Assembly (NCBI RefSeq): GCF_002116635.1
Contig: NZ_LQPW01000163.1
Span: 1-64,000 of the forward strand
Origin: Mycobacterium szulgai
GTDB lineage: Bacteria; Actinomycetota; Actinomycetes; Mycobacteriales; Mycobacteriaceae
Direction: 5' to 3'
DNA length: 64,000 bases
In this document: in pieces, positions 7,932 through 17,473 of the stretch
Layout: each line of letters starts with the position of its first letter
Position numbering within the stretch: position 1 is the first letter of the stretch
Made by a program: the position numbers and the translations under genes
Notes under the pieces: generated by a model
The model's input: only the letters and a program-made list of their open reading frames with translations
The model's database searches: none
What the model was told of the DNA's origin: nothing

Positions 7932-8603
7932 ATGCCCAGATCGCCTGGCCGGCGTAGCGAGATTCTCGACGCGTTTGTCCGCTATGTCGCCGAACGTGGT
8001 TACGACAGAACGAATATCGGCGATATCGCCGACGAGCTTGGCATGTCCAAGGGCACCATCGTTCATCACTTCGGAACCAAGGCGCAGATGTTGCGGGAGC
8101 TCGAAGAAGCCCACCTGGCCCGCCAGTTCGATGTGCTGCAGTTGGTGTGGGAACGCTTGGCAGGACCGCACGAACGCATCGCCGCAGTAATTTACACCTC
8201 CGCGCTATTTCAGGTGATCGCCCGCAATGCGACGGTGGCAAGCCAGCGTGAAGTGGTTCAGTTGTCCGACGACCCGGCGATGCAGGAAGTGCGCAAGTTG
8301 CGCGACCGGCTGCAGGCGCTCACTGTCGACGAGATCCGCAACGGAGTGGACAGCGGTGTGTTCCGAAGCGTGGACGTCGAGCTGGCGGCACTTCAGCTGT
8401 GGGGCTCGCTGGAGTGGATGTGGGTGTGGTTCGACCCCAACGATTCTCGGACACCCGAACAAGTGGGCGCCGCCTTTGTGGACGTGTTCCTGGGCGGACT
8501 GCTGCTCGATCGGTTAGCGCTTAGCAAGTGGGCGAACCCCGATGCCGATGTGGTCTCTGTGGTTCACGAATGCCTTACCGCAGTAACGGGTGCCACGGAT
8601 TGA
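7932..8603 (+). CDS. TetR/AcrR family regulator, probable local controller of the mce operon
   Basis: This is a 223-residue one-component repressor. Residues 7-55 form the TetR helix-turn-helix (YVAERGYDRTNIGDIADELG followed by MSKGTIVHHFGTKAQML); the rest is an all-helical ligand and dimer domain of normal length. The ATG follows GAAGGTGG. It is encoded in the same direction as, and about 560 bases before, the yrbE/mce genes. Near-identical palindromes lie before its own start and before the operon. Its ligand is probably a lipid or CoA ester imported or degraded by the linked system, but that is inference. It is half the length of the double-domain Mce3R and is not KstR-like at its operator. 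Confidence 0.85.
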   Translation: MPRSPGRRSEILDAFVRYVAERGYDRTNIGDIADELGMSKGTIVHHFGTKAQMLRELEEAHLARQFDVLQLVWERLAGPHERIAAVIYTSALFQVIARNATVASQREVVQLSDDPAMQEVRKLRDRLQALTVDEIRNGVDSGVFRSVDVELAALQLWGSLEWMWVWFDPNDSRTPEQVGAAFVDVFLGGLLLDRLALSKWANPDADVVSVVHECLTAVTGATD

Positions 8604-8687
8604 CCGCTTAGCCGCTGAAGGCTTTGCGCTGCAGAATAATTCGCAGTAGCGATAGGCGGCAACGCTGACCTTGTATTCAGCGATATC

Positions 8688-8707
8688 CTGACTGTACGTG
8701 TAGTCAG
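8688..8707. promoter_or_regulatory. Inverted repeat CTGACT-N8-AGTCAG
   Basis: This is a perfect 6-bp inverted repeat with an 8-base spacer that contains GTACG, also the centre of the other two palindromes near this regulator. It lies in the leader between the TetR gene and the mce operon. It may be a weaker or differently spaced operator. No T-run follows, so it does not look like a terminator. Confidence 0.4.
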
Positions 8708-8883
8708 TATTTGCGAGCCTCGACCCCGCGGGCTGCGCCCGGGTGGACACGTTCAACACATCCGGCGCGGGCGGCCGATCAAACACCAAAATGCGTGATA
8801 ACTCGGCAGAATGCCGGCTGAGGCTCGCGCAATGTTCGGGGCGGTCCGGTGCGGCGGAATGCGATGACGTAGATAGATTGACT

Positions 8884-8895
8884 GACCGTACGGTC
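8884..8895. promoter_or_regulatory. Candidate TetR operator before the mce operon
   Basis: GACCGTACGGTC is a perfect 12-bp palindrome, with partial symmetry extending into TTGACT on the left and TGATGCAA on the right. It shares CT(A/G)ACCGTACG with the site at 7896-7909. It lies about 270 bases before yrbEA, which leaves room for a long 5' leader. Confidence 0.6.
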
Positions 8896-9167
8896 TGATG
8901 CAATAGTGGCTGCGTGGCGCTAACGAGGGCGGCATGGAGCCGGCGGGCAGGTACTGACGCTGCCGGTTGGGAGGGTCACATGGTCGGCCGGCGTTGCGGA
9001 CGAGGTAACGCGCTACGGCGCGAAGCCCGCCAAGGATCCATGCACCACACGCTGGGGCGAAGAGCCGGAAAATCATCGCCGCTGCCGCGAGGCGCGAAAT
9101 ACCTTCTGACAAAGCATTTTTCACCGACGCATGAACCGTCGGTCGCAAGAGTGTGGGGGGTGGGCCG

Positions 9168-9962
9168 ATGACTACCTCGAAAGTGCTCGCCGGGAGATTG
9201 GGCAGCCACGTCCGGCCGGGCGCCGAAGTGGCCGGCGGGTTCTTCCGAATGTGCGTGCTGACAGCCAAAGCGTTGATGCTGCCGTTCGAGTGGCGCGAAT
9301 TCATCTGGAACGGCTGGTTCCTGATGCGGGTATCGCTGCTGCCCACTATCGCGGTGTCCATCCCAGAAACGGTGCTGCTCATCTTCACCCTCAACGTTTT
9401 GTTGGCCGAGTTCGGCGCCGCCGACGTCTCTGGTGCCGGTGCCGGGATCGGCGCGGTCACCCAACTGGGCCCGATCGTGACGGTGCTGGTGGTCGCCGGT
9501 GCCGGGGGCACCGCGATCTGCGCCGACCTCGGCGCCCGCACCATCCGCGAAGAGATCGATGCGCTCGAGGTGCTCGGCATCGACCCCATCCACCGGCTGG
9601 TGGTGCCCCGCGTCGTCGCCTCGACCATCGTCGCGGTGCTACTCAACGGCCTGGTGATCGGCGTCGGCCTGGGGGGCGGCTACCTCTTCAGCGTGTACCT
9701 ACAAAACGTCTCCAGTGGTGCCTACCTCTCCACGTTGACAGCGCTCACCGGTCTGCCCGAGGTGGTGATCGCGAACATCAAGGCCGCGACGTTCGGGCTG
9801 ATCGCCGGCCTGGTCGGCTGTTATCGAGGCCTGATCGTTCGGGGCGGATCCAAAGGACTGGGCACCGCCGTCAACGAGACCGTGGTGCTCTGCTTCATCG
9901 CGTTATTCGCCGTCAATGCCGCGCTGACCACCATCGGCGTCCGGTTCGGAACGGGGCGCTGA
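9168..9962 (+). CDS. yrbEA: YrbE-family ABC permease A of an Mce lipid importer
   Basis: This is an MlaE/YrbE-type inner-membrane permease of 264 residues from ATG 9168. It has the conserved core EEIDALEVLGIDPIHRLVVP and several hydrophobic helices (for example VTQLGPIVTVLVVAGAGG). With YrbEB it forms the membrane channel of the Mce transporter, to which MceA-F deliver lipids across the periplasm and cell wall; the ATPase (MceG/Mkl) is normally encoded elsewhere and none is seen here. ATG 9168 gives the family N-terminus MTTSKVLAG and follows a G-rich ribosome binding site; GTG 9153 is a less likely start. First gene of an eight-gene operon. Confidence 0.93.
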   Translation: MTTSKVLAGRLGSHVRPGAEVAGGFFRMCVLTAKALMLPFEWREFIWNGWFLMRVSLLPTIAVSIPETVLLIFTLNVLLAEFGAADVSGAGAGIGAVTQLGPIVTVLVVAGAGGTAICADLGARTIREEIDALEVLGIDPIHRLVVPRVVASTIVAVLLNGLVIGVGLGGGYLFSVYLQNVSSGAYLSTLTALTGLPEVVIANIKAATFGLIAGLVGCYRGLIVRGGSKGLGTAVNETVVLCFIALFAVNAALTTIGVRFGTGR

Positions 9963-9963
9963 G

Positions 9964-10833
9964 ATGACCACAACCGCCATACTGCGTGCGCGCTTCCCCC
10001 GGGCGGCCGCCACGGTCGTTCGATACGGGGACGCGCCAGCGCGGCAAATGGTCGACGTCGGGCAGATGATCTGGTTTGCCCTGAGCGCCGTCGCGCAGAT
10101 CCCCTTCGCGCTGCACCGCTACCGCAGAGAGTTCGTCCGGATGGTCGCCCAGATGGGGATGGGCACCGGCGCAATGGCGGTGGCCGGTGGCACCGCCGCC
10201 ATCGTCGGATTCATCACCCTGTCGGCGGGCTCATTGGTTGCCATCCAAGGCTTTGCGTCTCTGGGCAATATCGGTGTCGAGGCATTCACCGGCTTCTTGG
10301 CCGCCATGGTCAACGTCCGGTTCGTTGCGCCGGTAGCCGCCGGTCAGGCGCTGGCGGCCACCGTCGGCGCCGGTGCCACCGCCGAACTGGGTGCCATGCG
10401 CATCAGCGAAGAGATCGATGCGCTCGAGGTGATGAGCATCAGGTCGATCGCCTATCTGGTGTCCACCCGGGTGGTGGCGGGCCTGGTCGTCATCATCCCG
10501 CTCTACGGGTTGGCGATCACCCTTGCCTTCCTCTCCGCGCAGGCCACCACGGTCTTGTTCTACGGGCAGTCCGCGGGCACCTACAACCATTACTTCCACA
10601 CATTCCTGCGCCTCGACGACGTCGGCTGGTCGTTTGCTGAGGTGATCCTCGTCGCGGTCGTTGTGATGACCACCCACTGCTACTACGGCTACACCGCAAG
10701 CGGCGGCCCGGTCGGCGTCGGTGAAGCGGTCGGCCGGTCGATGCGGTTGTCGTTGATCACCATCGTCGTCGTGGTCGTCCTGACCGCGATGTCGATCTAC
10801 GGCAAAAACCCGAACTTCAACCTCACCGTGTAG
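9964..10833 (+). CDS. yrbEB: YrbE-family ABC permease B
   Basis: This 289-residue partner permease starts one base after the yrbEA stop. It has the same MlaE fold: a periplasmic or amphipathic N-terminal segment, then about five membrane helices, with the conserved cytoplasmic loop ELGAMRISEEIDALEVMSI likely to contact the ATPase. It is full length with no breaks. Tight coupling to both neighbours indicates co-translation. Confidence 0.93.
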   Translation: MTTTAILRARFPRAAATVVRYGDAPARQMVDVGQMIWFALSAVAQIPFALHRYRREFVRMVAQMGMGTGAMAVAGGTAAIVGFITLSAGSLVAIQGFASLGNIGVEAFTGFLAAMVNVRFVAPVAAGQALAATVGAGATAELGAMRISEEIDALEVMSIRSIAYLVSTRVVAGLVVIIPLYGLAITLAFLSAQATTVLFYGQSAGTYNHYFHTFLRLDDVGWSFAEVILVAVVVMTTHCYYGYTASGGPVGVGEAVGRSMRLSLITIVVVVVLTAMSIYGKNPNFNLTV

Positions 10834-10838
10834 CCGCC

Positions 10839-12146
10839 ATGACGAACCCGGTGAAGCAGAACCCGCCACGGACCCCGCCGTATAAGACCGCGACTGTGGT
10901 GTTCTCCCTGGTCGCCCTGGCGGTGTTGACCTTCGTATGGTTTCAATTCCGCGGCGAGCTCACCCCCAAGACGCACTTGACGATGGTGGCGCCCCGGGCC
11001 GGTTTGGTGATGGACCCCGGCTCGAAGGTCACCTACAACGGTGTGGAAATCGGCCGGGTGGCAAACATTTCGGAGATTCAGCGCGACGGCGTGCCGGTAG
11101 CTAAATTCACCCTGGACGTCAGTCCCAAATACATCAATCTGATTCCGGCCAATGTGGACGCCAACATCAAGGCGACCACGGTTTTCGGCAACAAGTTTGT
11201 GTCATTGACCTCGCCCAAAGATCCCACTGCTGAACGCATTAGCCCGCAGCATGTGATTGACGCGGGGACGGTGACGACGGAGTTCAACGCGTTATTCGAG
11301 ACCCTTGTCTCGATCGCCGAGAAGGTGGACCCGGTCAAGGTGAATCTGACGCTGGCCGCGGCCGCGCAGGCGCTAGCCGGGCTGGGCGACAAGTTCGGGC
11401 AGTCGATCGTCAACGGCAACGCCATCCTCGACGACATCAATCCGCAAATGCCCCAGATACGGTACGACATTCAGCGGCTGGCCGCCCTGGGCGACACCTA
11501 CGCCAACGCCGCACCGGATCTGTTCGACGCGCTCAACAATGCAGTGGTCACGGCGCGCACGCTGCACCGGCAGGAAGCCGAGCTGGATGCCGCGTTGTTG
11601 GCCGCGACCGGTCTGGGCAACACCGGCGAAGACATCTTCGCCCGCGGCGGGCCATACCTGCAGCGGGGAGCCGCCGATTTGATGCCGACCGCCCAGCTGC
11701 TGGACACCTACAGTCCGGAGATCTTTTGCACCATCCGCAATTACTACGACGCCGAGCCCCTGGGTTATGCGACGACGGGCGGCGGCAACGGCTATTCGCT
11801 GAAAACCATGACCGAGCTGACGTCCGGGCTGGGCGGCATGCTGACCCTTCCGGGATTGGCCGGGACTGTGCTCACCCAGGGACTCCTGGGCCTTGCCGGA
11901 GTGGTGGGTGGGGCGCCGAATCCCTATGTGTACCCGGACAATCTGCCGCGCGTGAACGCGCGCGGCGGCCCGGGCGGTGCGCCGGGTTGCTGGCAGCCCC
12001 TCACCCGTGATCTGTGGCCGGCACCGACTCTGGTGGTCGACACCGGCGCCAGTCTCGCGCCTTACAACCATGTGGATACGGGCTCGCCGTACGCAATCGA
12101 GTACGTGTGGGGCCGTCAAGTCGGGGACAACACGATCAACCCATGA
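10839..12146 (+). CDS. mceA: MceA family lipid-binding protein
   Basis: The 435-residue protein has an N-terminal membrane anchor (residues about 18-37, VVFSLVALAVLTFVWFQF) and an MCE/MlaD domain (about 45-125, with LVMDPGSKVTYNGVEIGRV). A helical region and a C-terminal domain with YVYPDNLPRVNARGGPGG are typical of MceA (Mce_4665 type). In known systems six Mce proteins form a periplasm-spanning tube carrying fatty acids or sterols. It starts 5 bases after yrbEB and overlaps mceB by 4 bases. The substrate class cannot be told from sequence alone. Confidence 0.92.
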   Translation: MTNPVKQNPPRTPPYKTATVVFSLVALAVLTFVWFQFRGELTPKTHLTMVAPRAGLVMDPGSKVTYNGVEIGRVANISEIQRDGVPVAKFTLDVSPKYINLIPANVDANIKATTVFGNKFVSLTSPKDPTAERISPQHVIDAGTVTTEFNALFETLVSIAEKVDPVKVNLTLAAAAQALAGLGDKFGQSIVNGNAILDDINPQMPQIRYDIQRLAALGDTYANAAPDLFDALNNAVVTARTLHRQEAELDAALLAATGLGNTGEDIFARGGPYLQRGAADLMPTAQLLDTYSPEIFCTIRNYYDAEPLGYATTGGGNGYSLKTMTELTSGLGGMLTLPGLAGTVLTQGLLGLAGVVGGAPNPYVYPDNLPRVNARGGPGGAPGCWQPLTRDLWPAPTLVVDTGASLAPYNHVDTGSPYAIEYVWGRQVGDNTINP

Positions 12147-13183
12147 AAATCACCGGCACCGCAATCAAACTCGGCATCGTCTCGCTGGTGCTGCTACTGA
12201 TCACTGTGTCGATCGTCGTGGTGTTCGCACAGATGCGCTTCAACGACACCAACGGCTATACCGCGGAGTTCAGCAATGGCAGCGGGCTGCGCAACGGCCA
12301 ATTCGTCCGCGCCGCCGGAGTAGAGGTCGGCAAGGTGAAGAAGGTGCTGCTGGTCGACGGCGGCAGCCGGGTGCGGGTGGACTTCGAAGTCGACCGCTCG
12401 ATTCCGCTCTACCAGTCGACGACCGCGCAAATCCGCTATCTCGACCTGCTGGGCAATCGCTTTCTCGAGCTCAAGCGCGGCGAGGGTGAGGGTGCGGACC
12501 GAATCCTGCCAGCCGGCGGATTCATCCCGTTGTCCCGGACATCACCGGCACTGGATCTCGATGCCTTGATCGGTGGGTTCAAGCCGCTGTTTCGCGCCCT
12601 GGATCCAAAGAAGGTCAATACCATCACGTCGGCCATCATCACGGTGTTCCAGGGCCAGGGCGGCACCATCAACGACATCCTCGACCAGACCGCGCGGGTG
12701 ACTGCGCACCTCGCCGAAAGTGACCAGGCGATCGGGGAAGTCGTCAAGAACCTCAACATCGTGCTGGACACCACGGTCAGACATCGCAAGGAATTCGACC
12801 AGACCGTCGACAATTTCGAACGACTGATCACCGGGCTGAAAAACCACGCCGATCCGCTGGCCGCCGGTACCGCGCACATCAGCAATGCCGCCGGGACGGT
12901 CGCCGAGCTGCTGGCAGACAACCGCACGCTGCTGCACAAGGAGATCAACTACCTGCAGGCTCTACAGCAGCCGCTCATCGACCAACGCGATCAGCTCAAC
13001 GATCTCATTCACAAGACGCCCACCGCCCTCAACCTGATCGGGCGCAGTATCGGCCTTTACGGCGACTGGGTGAACTTCTACGTTTGCGACCTCACGATCA
13101 AGTGGAACGGACTGCAACCCGGCGGCCCCGTCCGTACGGTCAGGCTCTGGCAGCAGCCCACCGGTAGGTGCACGCCGCAATGA
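12143..13183 (+). CDS. mceB: MceB family lipid-binding protein
   Basis: This 346-residue protein starts at an ATG that overlaps the mceA stop (ATGA). An N-terminal membrane helix (about 8-30, LGIVSLVLLLITVSIVVVFA) precedes the MCE domain (FSNGSGLRNGQFVRAAGVEV) and a long helical region. The C-terminus is short (QQPTGRCTPQ), normal for MceB. It is one of six subunits of the Mce transport tube and is co-translated with its neighbours. Confidence 0.92.
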   Translation: MKITGTAIKLGIVSLVLLLITVSIVVVFAQMRFNDTNGYTAEFSNGSGLRNGQFVRAAGVEVGKVKKVLLVDGGSRVRVDFEVDRSIPLYQSTTAQIRYLDLLGNRFLELKRGEGEGADRILPAGGFIPLSRTSPALDLDALIGGFKPLFRALDPKKVNTITSAIITVFQGQGGTINDILDQTARVTAHLAESDQAIGEVVKNLNIVLDTTVRHRKEFDQTVDNFERLITGLKNHADPLAAGTAHISNAAGTVAELLADNRTLLHKEINYLQALQQPLIDQRDQLNDLIHKTPTALNLIGRSIGLYGDWVNFYVCDLTIKWNGLQPGGPVRTVRLWQQPTGRCTPQ

Positions 13184-14739
13184 GAACACTCACTGACTTC
13201 AACCGCGGCCGGGTCGGGCTTATGGGCGTCACCGTGCTCTCACTCGTCGTGGCCGTAGGCCAGAGCTTCACCAGTGTCCCGATGATGTTCGCCAGCCCGA
13301 GCTACTACGGGCAGTTCACCGACACCGGCCAACTGAACAAGAACGACAAGGTGCGCATCTCCGGTGTGAATGTCGGCAAGGTGGAGGCGTTCGAGATCGA
13401 CGGCGACCATGTCGTGGTCAAGTTCTCCCTGGGCGCCAACACAATCGGCACCGAGAGCCGGCTCGCGATCAAGACCGACACCATCCTGGGCAAGAAGGTG
13501 CTTGAGATCGAGCCGCGCGGAAACCAGACATTGCGGCCCGGGGGTATCTTGCCGCTGGGCCAAAGCACTACGCCTTATCAGCTCTACGATGCGGCCTTCG
13601 ACGTCACCAAGGCGGCCACCGGCTGGGATATCGACACCGTCAAGCGGTCACTGAACGTGCTTTCCCAAACCATCGATACGACTTACCCGCACTTGAGCGC
13701 CGCGCTCGACGGTCTCGCCAAGTTCTCCGACACCATCGGTAAGCGCGACGAAGAGATCAAGCACCTGCTGGCTCAGGCCAACAAGGTAGCCAGCGTCCTG
13801 GGTGACCGCAGCGAACAAGTCAACCGATTACTGGTCAACGCCAAGACGCTGCTGGCGTCGTTCAACGAACGTGGGCAGGCCATCGACGCACTGCTGGGCA
13901 ACATCTCCGCGCTGTCGGCCCAGGTGCAGGGATTCATCAACGACAACCCGAACCTGAATCCCGTGCTGGAGCAATTGCGTTCTCTCAGTGATCTATTGGT
14001 GGCACGCAAGGATGACTTGGCTCAAACCCTCACGTACGTAGGCCAATTCGCCGCATCGCTGGGAGAATCCGTCGCGTCGGGGCCGTATTTCAAGATCGTT
14101 CTGTCCAATTTGCTGCCCTACTGGATCCTGCAGCCGTTCGTCGACGCCGCTTTCAAGAAGCGCGGTATAGACCCCGAGGACTTCTGGCGCAGCGCCGGCC
14201 TGCCCTCGTTCCGTTGGCCCGACCCCAACGGCACCCGCTTCCCCAACGGGGCACCCCCGCCGGCACCTCCGGTGCTGGAAGGCACGCCGGAGCATCCGGG
14301 ACCGGCCGTCCCGCCAGGAACGGCGTGCTCCTACGTGCCCGCCCCCGATGCGCTGCCGCGGCCGTGGAACCCGATGCCGTGCGCGGGCGTCGACGTCGGA
14401 CCGTTCGGTGGCAGTTTCCCGGCACCACTGGACGTGCAGACGTCGCCGCCCAACCCAAACGGTTTGCCGCCGACACCGGGAATCCCGATTGCCGGACGGC
14501 CGGGCGAGCCTCCTCCGGACGTCCCCGGAACCCCGGTGCCGCTGCCGCCCAACGCGCCGCCTGGGGCGCGCACCGAGGGCCTGCAACCCGCCGGACCAAC
14601 TCCGCCGGCGTCGACGTTCGCACCGGGACTGCCGCCCGGGCCGCCCGCGCCGCCGGGACCCGGGCAGCAGCTGCCGGCACCGTTCATCAACCCGGGCGGA
14701 ACGGGAGGCAGCGGCATCACGGAAGGTAACCAGAATTGA
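13180..14739 (+). CDS. mceC: MceC family lipid-binding protein with Pro-rich tail
   Basis: The 519-residue protein starts at ATG 13180 inside the mceB stop. It has an N-terminal membrane helix, an MCE domain (TGQLNKNDKVRISGVNVGKV) and a long helical stretch to about residue 330. A Pro/Gly/Ala-rich disordered tail of some 180 residues follows (PPAPPVLEGTPEHPGPAVPP and similar). Such tails are common in MceC and MceD of mycobacteria and may reach through the cell wall. It is intact. Confidence 0.9.
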   Translation: MRTLTDFNRGRVGLMGVTVLSLVVAVGQSFTSVPMMFASPSYYGQFTDTGQLNKNDKVRISGVNVGKVEAFEIDGDHVVVKFSLGANTIGTESRLAIKTDTILGKKVLEIEPRGNQTLRPGGILPLGQSTTPYQLYDAAFDVTKAATGWDIDTVKRSLNVLSQTIDTTYPHLSAALDGLAKFSDTIGKRDEEIKHLLAQANKVASVLGDRSEQVNRLLVNAKTLLASFNERGQAIDALLGNISALSAQVQGFINDNPNLNPVLEQLRSLSDLLVARKDDLAQTLTYVGQFAASLGESVASGPYFKIVLSNLLPYWILQPFVDAAFKKRGIDPEDFWRSAGLPSFRWPDPNGTRFPNGAPPPAPPVLEGTPEHPGPAVPPGTACSYVPAPDALPRPWNPMPCAGVDVGPFGGSFPAPLDVQTSPPNPNGLPPTPGIPIAGRPGEPPPDVPGTPVPLPPNAPPGARTEGLQPAGPTPPASTFAPGLPPGPPAPPGPGQQLPAPFINPGGTGGSGITEGNQN

Positions 14740-16301
14740 GCACTGTCGCTATCGGCAAACCGCGGCTGAAAACGGTCATCGGATGGCTGGTGGTGGTCCT
14801 GGTCGTCGTCGCCGGCTACGTCGGCTGGCAGTTCTACCAGGCGTTGACCACCAACACCGTGGTCGCATATTTCCCCGAGGCGAACGCGCTCTATCCCGGC
14901 GACAAGGTCCAGATCATGGGTGTTCGAGTGGGTTCGGTCGACAAGATCGAACCCGCCGGCAACAAAATGAAAGTGACGTTCCACTACAGCAACAAGTACA
15001 AGGTCCCTTCCGACGCGTCCGCCGTGATCGTGAACCCCACGCTGGTGGCCTCGCGGAGCATTCAGCTGGAGCCGCCTTACAAAGGTGGTCCGGTGATGGC
15101 CGACAACGCGGTGATTCCCATCGAACGCGCCCAAGTGCCAACGGAGTGGGACGAATTGCGCGACAGCGTCGCCAACATCATCTCCAAACTGGGTCCCACA
15201 CCCGAGCAGCCCAAAGGCCCGTTCGGCGACCTCATCGAGAGCTTCGCCGACGGGCTGGAGGGCAAGGGCAAGCAGATCAACACCACGCTGGACAGCCTGT
15301 CGCGGTCATTGTCTGCGCTCAACGAGGGCCGTGGCGACTTCTTCGCGGTGGTGCACAGCCTGGCGCTGTTCGTCGATGCCCTGCACAAAGACGACCAGCA
15401 GTTCGTCGCGTTGAACACGAACCTGGCTCAATTCACCGACAAGCTGACCGGGTCGGACCGCGAACTGGCCGATGCGATAAAGCAATTCGACGGTTTGCTC
15501 TCCACCTTGCGCCCGTTCTTGACCAAGAACCGTGAGGTGCTCGCGCACGACATCGACAATCTCGCCAATCTGACCACTACGCTGGTCCAACCCGAACCGC
15601 TGAACGGTTTGGAGACCGGCCTGCACGTGCTGCCCACGCTGGAGACGAACCTCAGCCAGATCTACCACCCATCGCACGGGACCCTCATGTCGATTCCGGC
15701 AATCCCGAACTTCGCCAACCCAATGCAGTTCATGTGCAGCATGATTCAGGCCGGCAGCCGGCTGGGTTATCAAGAATCCGCCGAACTGTGTGCGCAATAT
15801 CTCGCGCCGATTCTCGACTCCATCAAGTTCAACTATCTGCCGTTCGGACTCAACCTGTTCAGCACCGCCGAGACGCTTCCCAAAGAAGTCGCCTACTCCG
15901 AGCCAAGGCTGCAGCCGCCGAACGGCTATAAAGACACCACGGTGCCGGGGATATGGGTGCCCGACACCCCGCTGTCGCACCGCAACACCCAGCCCGGATG
16001 GGTTGTGGCGCCGGGCATGCAGGGCACCCAGGTCGGGCCCATCACCGGTGGCCTCCTAACGCCGGAATCCCTGGCCGAATTGATGGGCGGCCCCGATATC
16101 GCACCCCCGGAGTCGGGGCTGCAGACCCCGCCGGGACCGCCCAACGCGTACGACCAGTACCCGGTGTTGCCGCCGATCGGCTTGCAAGCCCCGCAGGTGC
16201 CGATCCCGCCGCCGCCACCGGGACCCGGTGTGATCCCGGGACCGGTCGCCCCCACACCCGTGCCTGCTGGATCACCGCTACCGGCGGAGGCGGGTTCGTG
16301 A
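14736..16301 (+). CDS. mceD: MceD family lipid-binding protein
   Basis: This 521-residue protein starts at TTG 14736, which overlaps the mceC stop and follows GGAAGG. After a hydrophobic anchor (about 14-33) comes the MCE domain (ANALYPGDKVQIMGVRVGSV), a helical domain, and a Pro-rich tail ending PTPVPAGSPLPAEAGS. The TTG start is supported by operon geometry and the MSTVAIGKPR N-terminus. It is a subunit of the same transporter. Confidence 0.9.
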   Translation: MSTVAIGKPRLKTVIGWLVVVLVVVAGYVGWQFYQALTTNTVVAYFPEANALYPGDKVQIMGVRVGSVDKIEPAGNKMKVTFHYSNKYKVPSDASAVIVNPTLVASRSIQLEPPYKGGPVMADNAVIPIERAQVPTEWDELRDSVANIISKLGPTPEQPKGPFGDLIESFADGLEGKGKQINTTLDSLSRSLSALNEGRGDFFAVVHSLALFVDALHKDDQQFVALNTNLAQFTDKLTGSDRELADAIKQFDGLLSTLRPFLTKNREVLAHDIDNLANLTTTLVQPEPLNGLETGLHVLPTLETNLSQIYHPSHGTLMSIPAIPNFANPMQFMCSMIQAGSRLGYQESAELCAQYLAPILDSIKFNYLPFGLNLFSTAETLPKEVAYSEPRLQPPNGYKDTTVPGIWVPDTPLSHRNTQPGWVVAPGMQGTQVGPITGGLLTPESLAELMGGPDIAPPESGLQTPPGPPNAYDQYPVLPPIGLQAPQVPIPPPPPGPGVIPGPVAPTPVPAGSPLPAEAGS

Positions 16302-17473
16302 GCGCACTGCGCGGATTGACCGCGCGCACCAGACACCGGGCCTGGCAGTGGCTGGCACTACTGATGGCCGGGCTGGCCCTGACGTCCTGCTCGAGCTGGC
16401 GCGGAATCGCGAACGTTCCGATGCCCGGCGGTCCCGGCAGCGGGCCGGGCTCCTACACCGTCTATGTGCAGATGCCAGACACGTTGGCGCTGAACAACAA
16501 CAGCCGGGTGCGGGTGGCCGACGTATTCGTCGGCACGGTGCATGCAATCAAACTGAAGAACTGGGTCGCCACGCTGACAGTGAGTTTGGACAAGAGCGTG
16601 AAGTTACCCAAGAACGCCACCGCCAAGATCGGGCAGACGAGCCTGCTGGGTTCTCAGCATGTGGAGCTGGCCTCGCCACCCAACCCCTCGCCGGAGCCGC
16701 TGAAGGACGGCGACACCATCCCGCTGAAGAATTCGTCGACATATCCGACGACCGAGCAGACGCTGGCCAGTCTGGCCCTGATCTTGCGCGGCGGCGGCAT
16801 CCCGAATCTTGAAGTGCTGCAGAACGAGTTGTACAACATCCTGAACGGGCGCGCCGACCAGATCCGGGCGTTCCTCAACAAGCTGGACACCTTCACCGCG
16901 CAACTCGACCAGCAACGCAACGACATCACCCGAGCCATCGACTCCACCAACCGGCTGTTGACATACGTGGGTTCGCGCGCCGACGTTCTGGACCGGGTGC
17001 TCACCGACTTCCCGCCGCTACTCAAACATTTCGCCGACAAACAGAACCTCTTGATCGACGCAGTCAACGCCGTGGGCGGGCTCAGCCAGGTCGCCGACCA
17101 ATATCTCTCCGACTCCCGGAGCAACATCCACCAAGACCTGCTGGCCCTGCAGTGCCCATTGCGCGAACTCGGACGTGCGTCGCCGTATCTGATCCGCGCC
17201 CTCAAGCTGATCCTCGTGCGGCCGTTCGACATTGACGCCGTACCCAAGTCATTCCGCGGCGACTACTTCAACCTGTCGCTGACGCTCGACCTGACCCTGA
17301 GTGCTGTCGACAACGCCGTGCTCACCGGGACCGGATTCTCCGGGGCGCTGCGCGCACTGGAGCAATCGTGGGGCCGCGACCCCGAAACGATGATTCCCGA
17401 CGTCCGGTACACGCCGAATCCCAACGCCGTCCCGGACGGGCCGCTGGTGGAAAGGGCGGACCGGCAATGTTGA
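16298..17473 (+). CDS. mceE: MceE family lipoprotein
   Basis: The 391-residue protein starts at GTG 16298, overlapping the mceD stop, with GGCGGAGGCGGG upstream. The N-terminus is a lipoprotein signal: RHRAWQWLALLMAGLALTSC, with the lipobox LTSC giving the lipidated cysteine. An MCE domain (LALNNNSRVRVADVFVGTV) and a helical region follow. MceE is the lipoprotein member (LprK type) of every six-gene mce set, which fits its position here. Confidence 0.93.
   Translation: MSALRGLTARTRHRAWQWLALLMAGLALTSCSSWRGIANVPMPGGPGSGPGSYTVYVQMPDTLALNNNSRVRVADVFVGTVHAIKLKNWVATLTVSLDKSVKLPKNATAKIGQTSLLGSQHVELASPPNPSPEPLKDGDTIPLKNSSTYPTTEQTLASLALILRGGGIPNLEVLQNELYNILNGRADQIRAFLNKLDTFTAQLDQQRNDITRAIDSTNRLLTYVGSRADVLDRVLTDFPPLLKHFADKQNLLIDAVNAVGGLSQVADQYLSDSRSNIHQDLLALQCPLRELGRASPYLIRALKLILVRPFDIDAVPKSFRGDYFNLSLTLDLTLSAVDNAVLTGTGFSGALRALEQSWGRDPETMIPDVRYTPNPNAVPDGPLVERADRQC

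Larger units (their letters stand above)
8604..9167. other. Long leader region before the yrbE/mce operon
   Basis: About 560 bases between the TetR gene and yrbEA. It contains two inverted repeats (8688-8707 and 8884-8895) but no convincing gene. The apparent open frames are antisense shadows or lack any domain. A G-rich run (GGGGGG, about 9154-9159) just before ATG 9168 serves as ribosome binding site. Confidence 0.5.

Noticed and set aside
8753..9646. Minus-strand open frame across the mce leader and yrbEA
   Set aside because: The better-conserved plus-strand YrbE protein occupies most of it. The antisense product is Ser/Thr/Arg-rich without domains.
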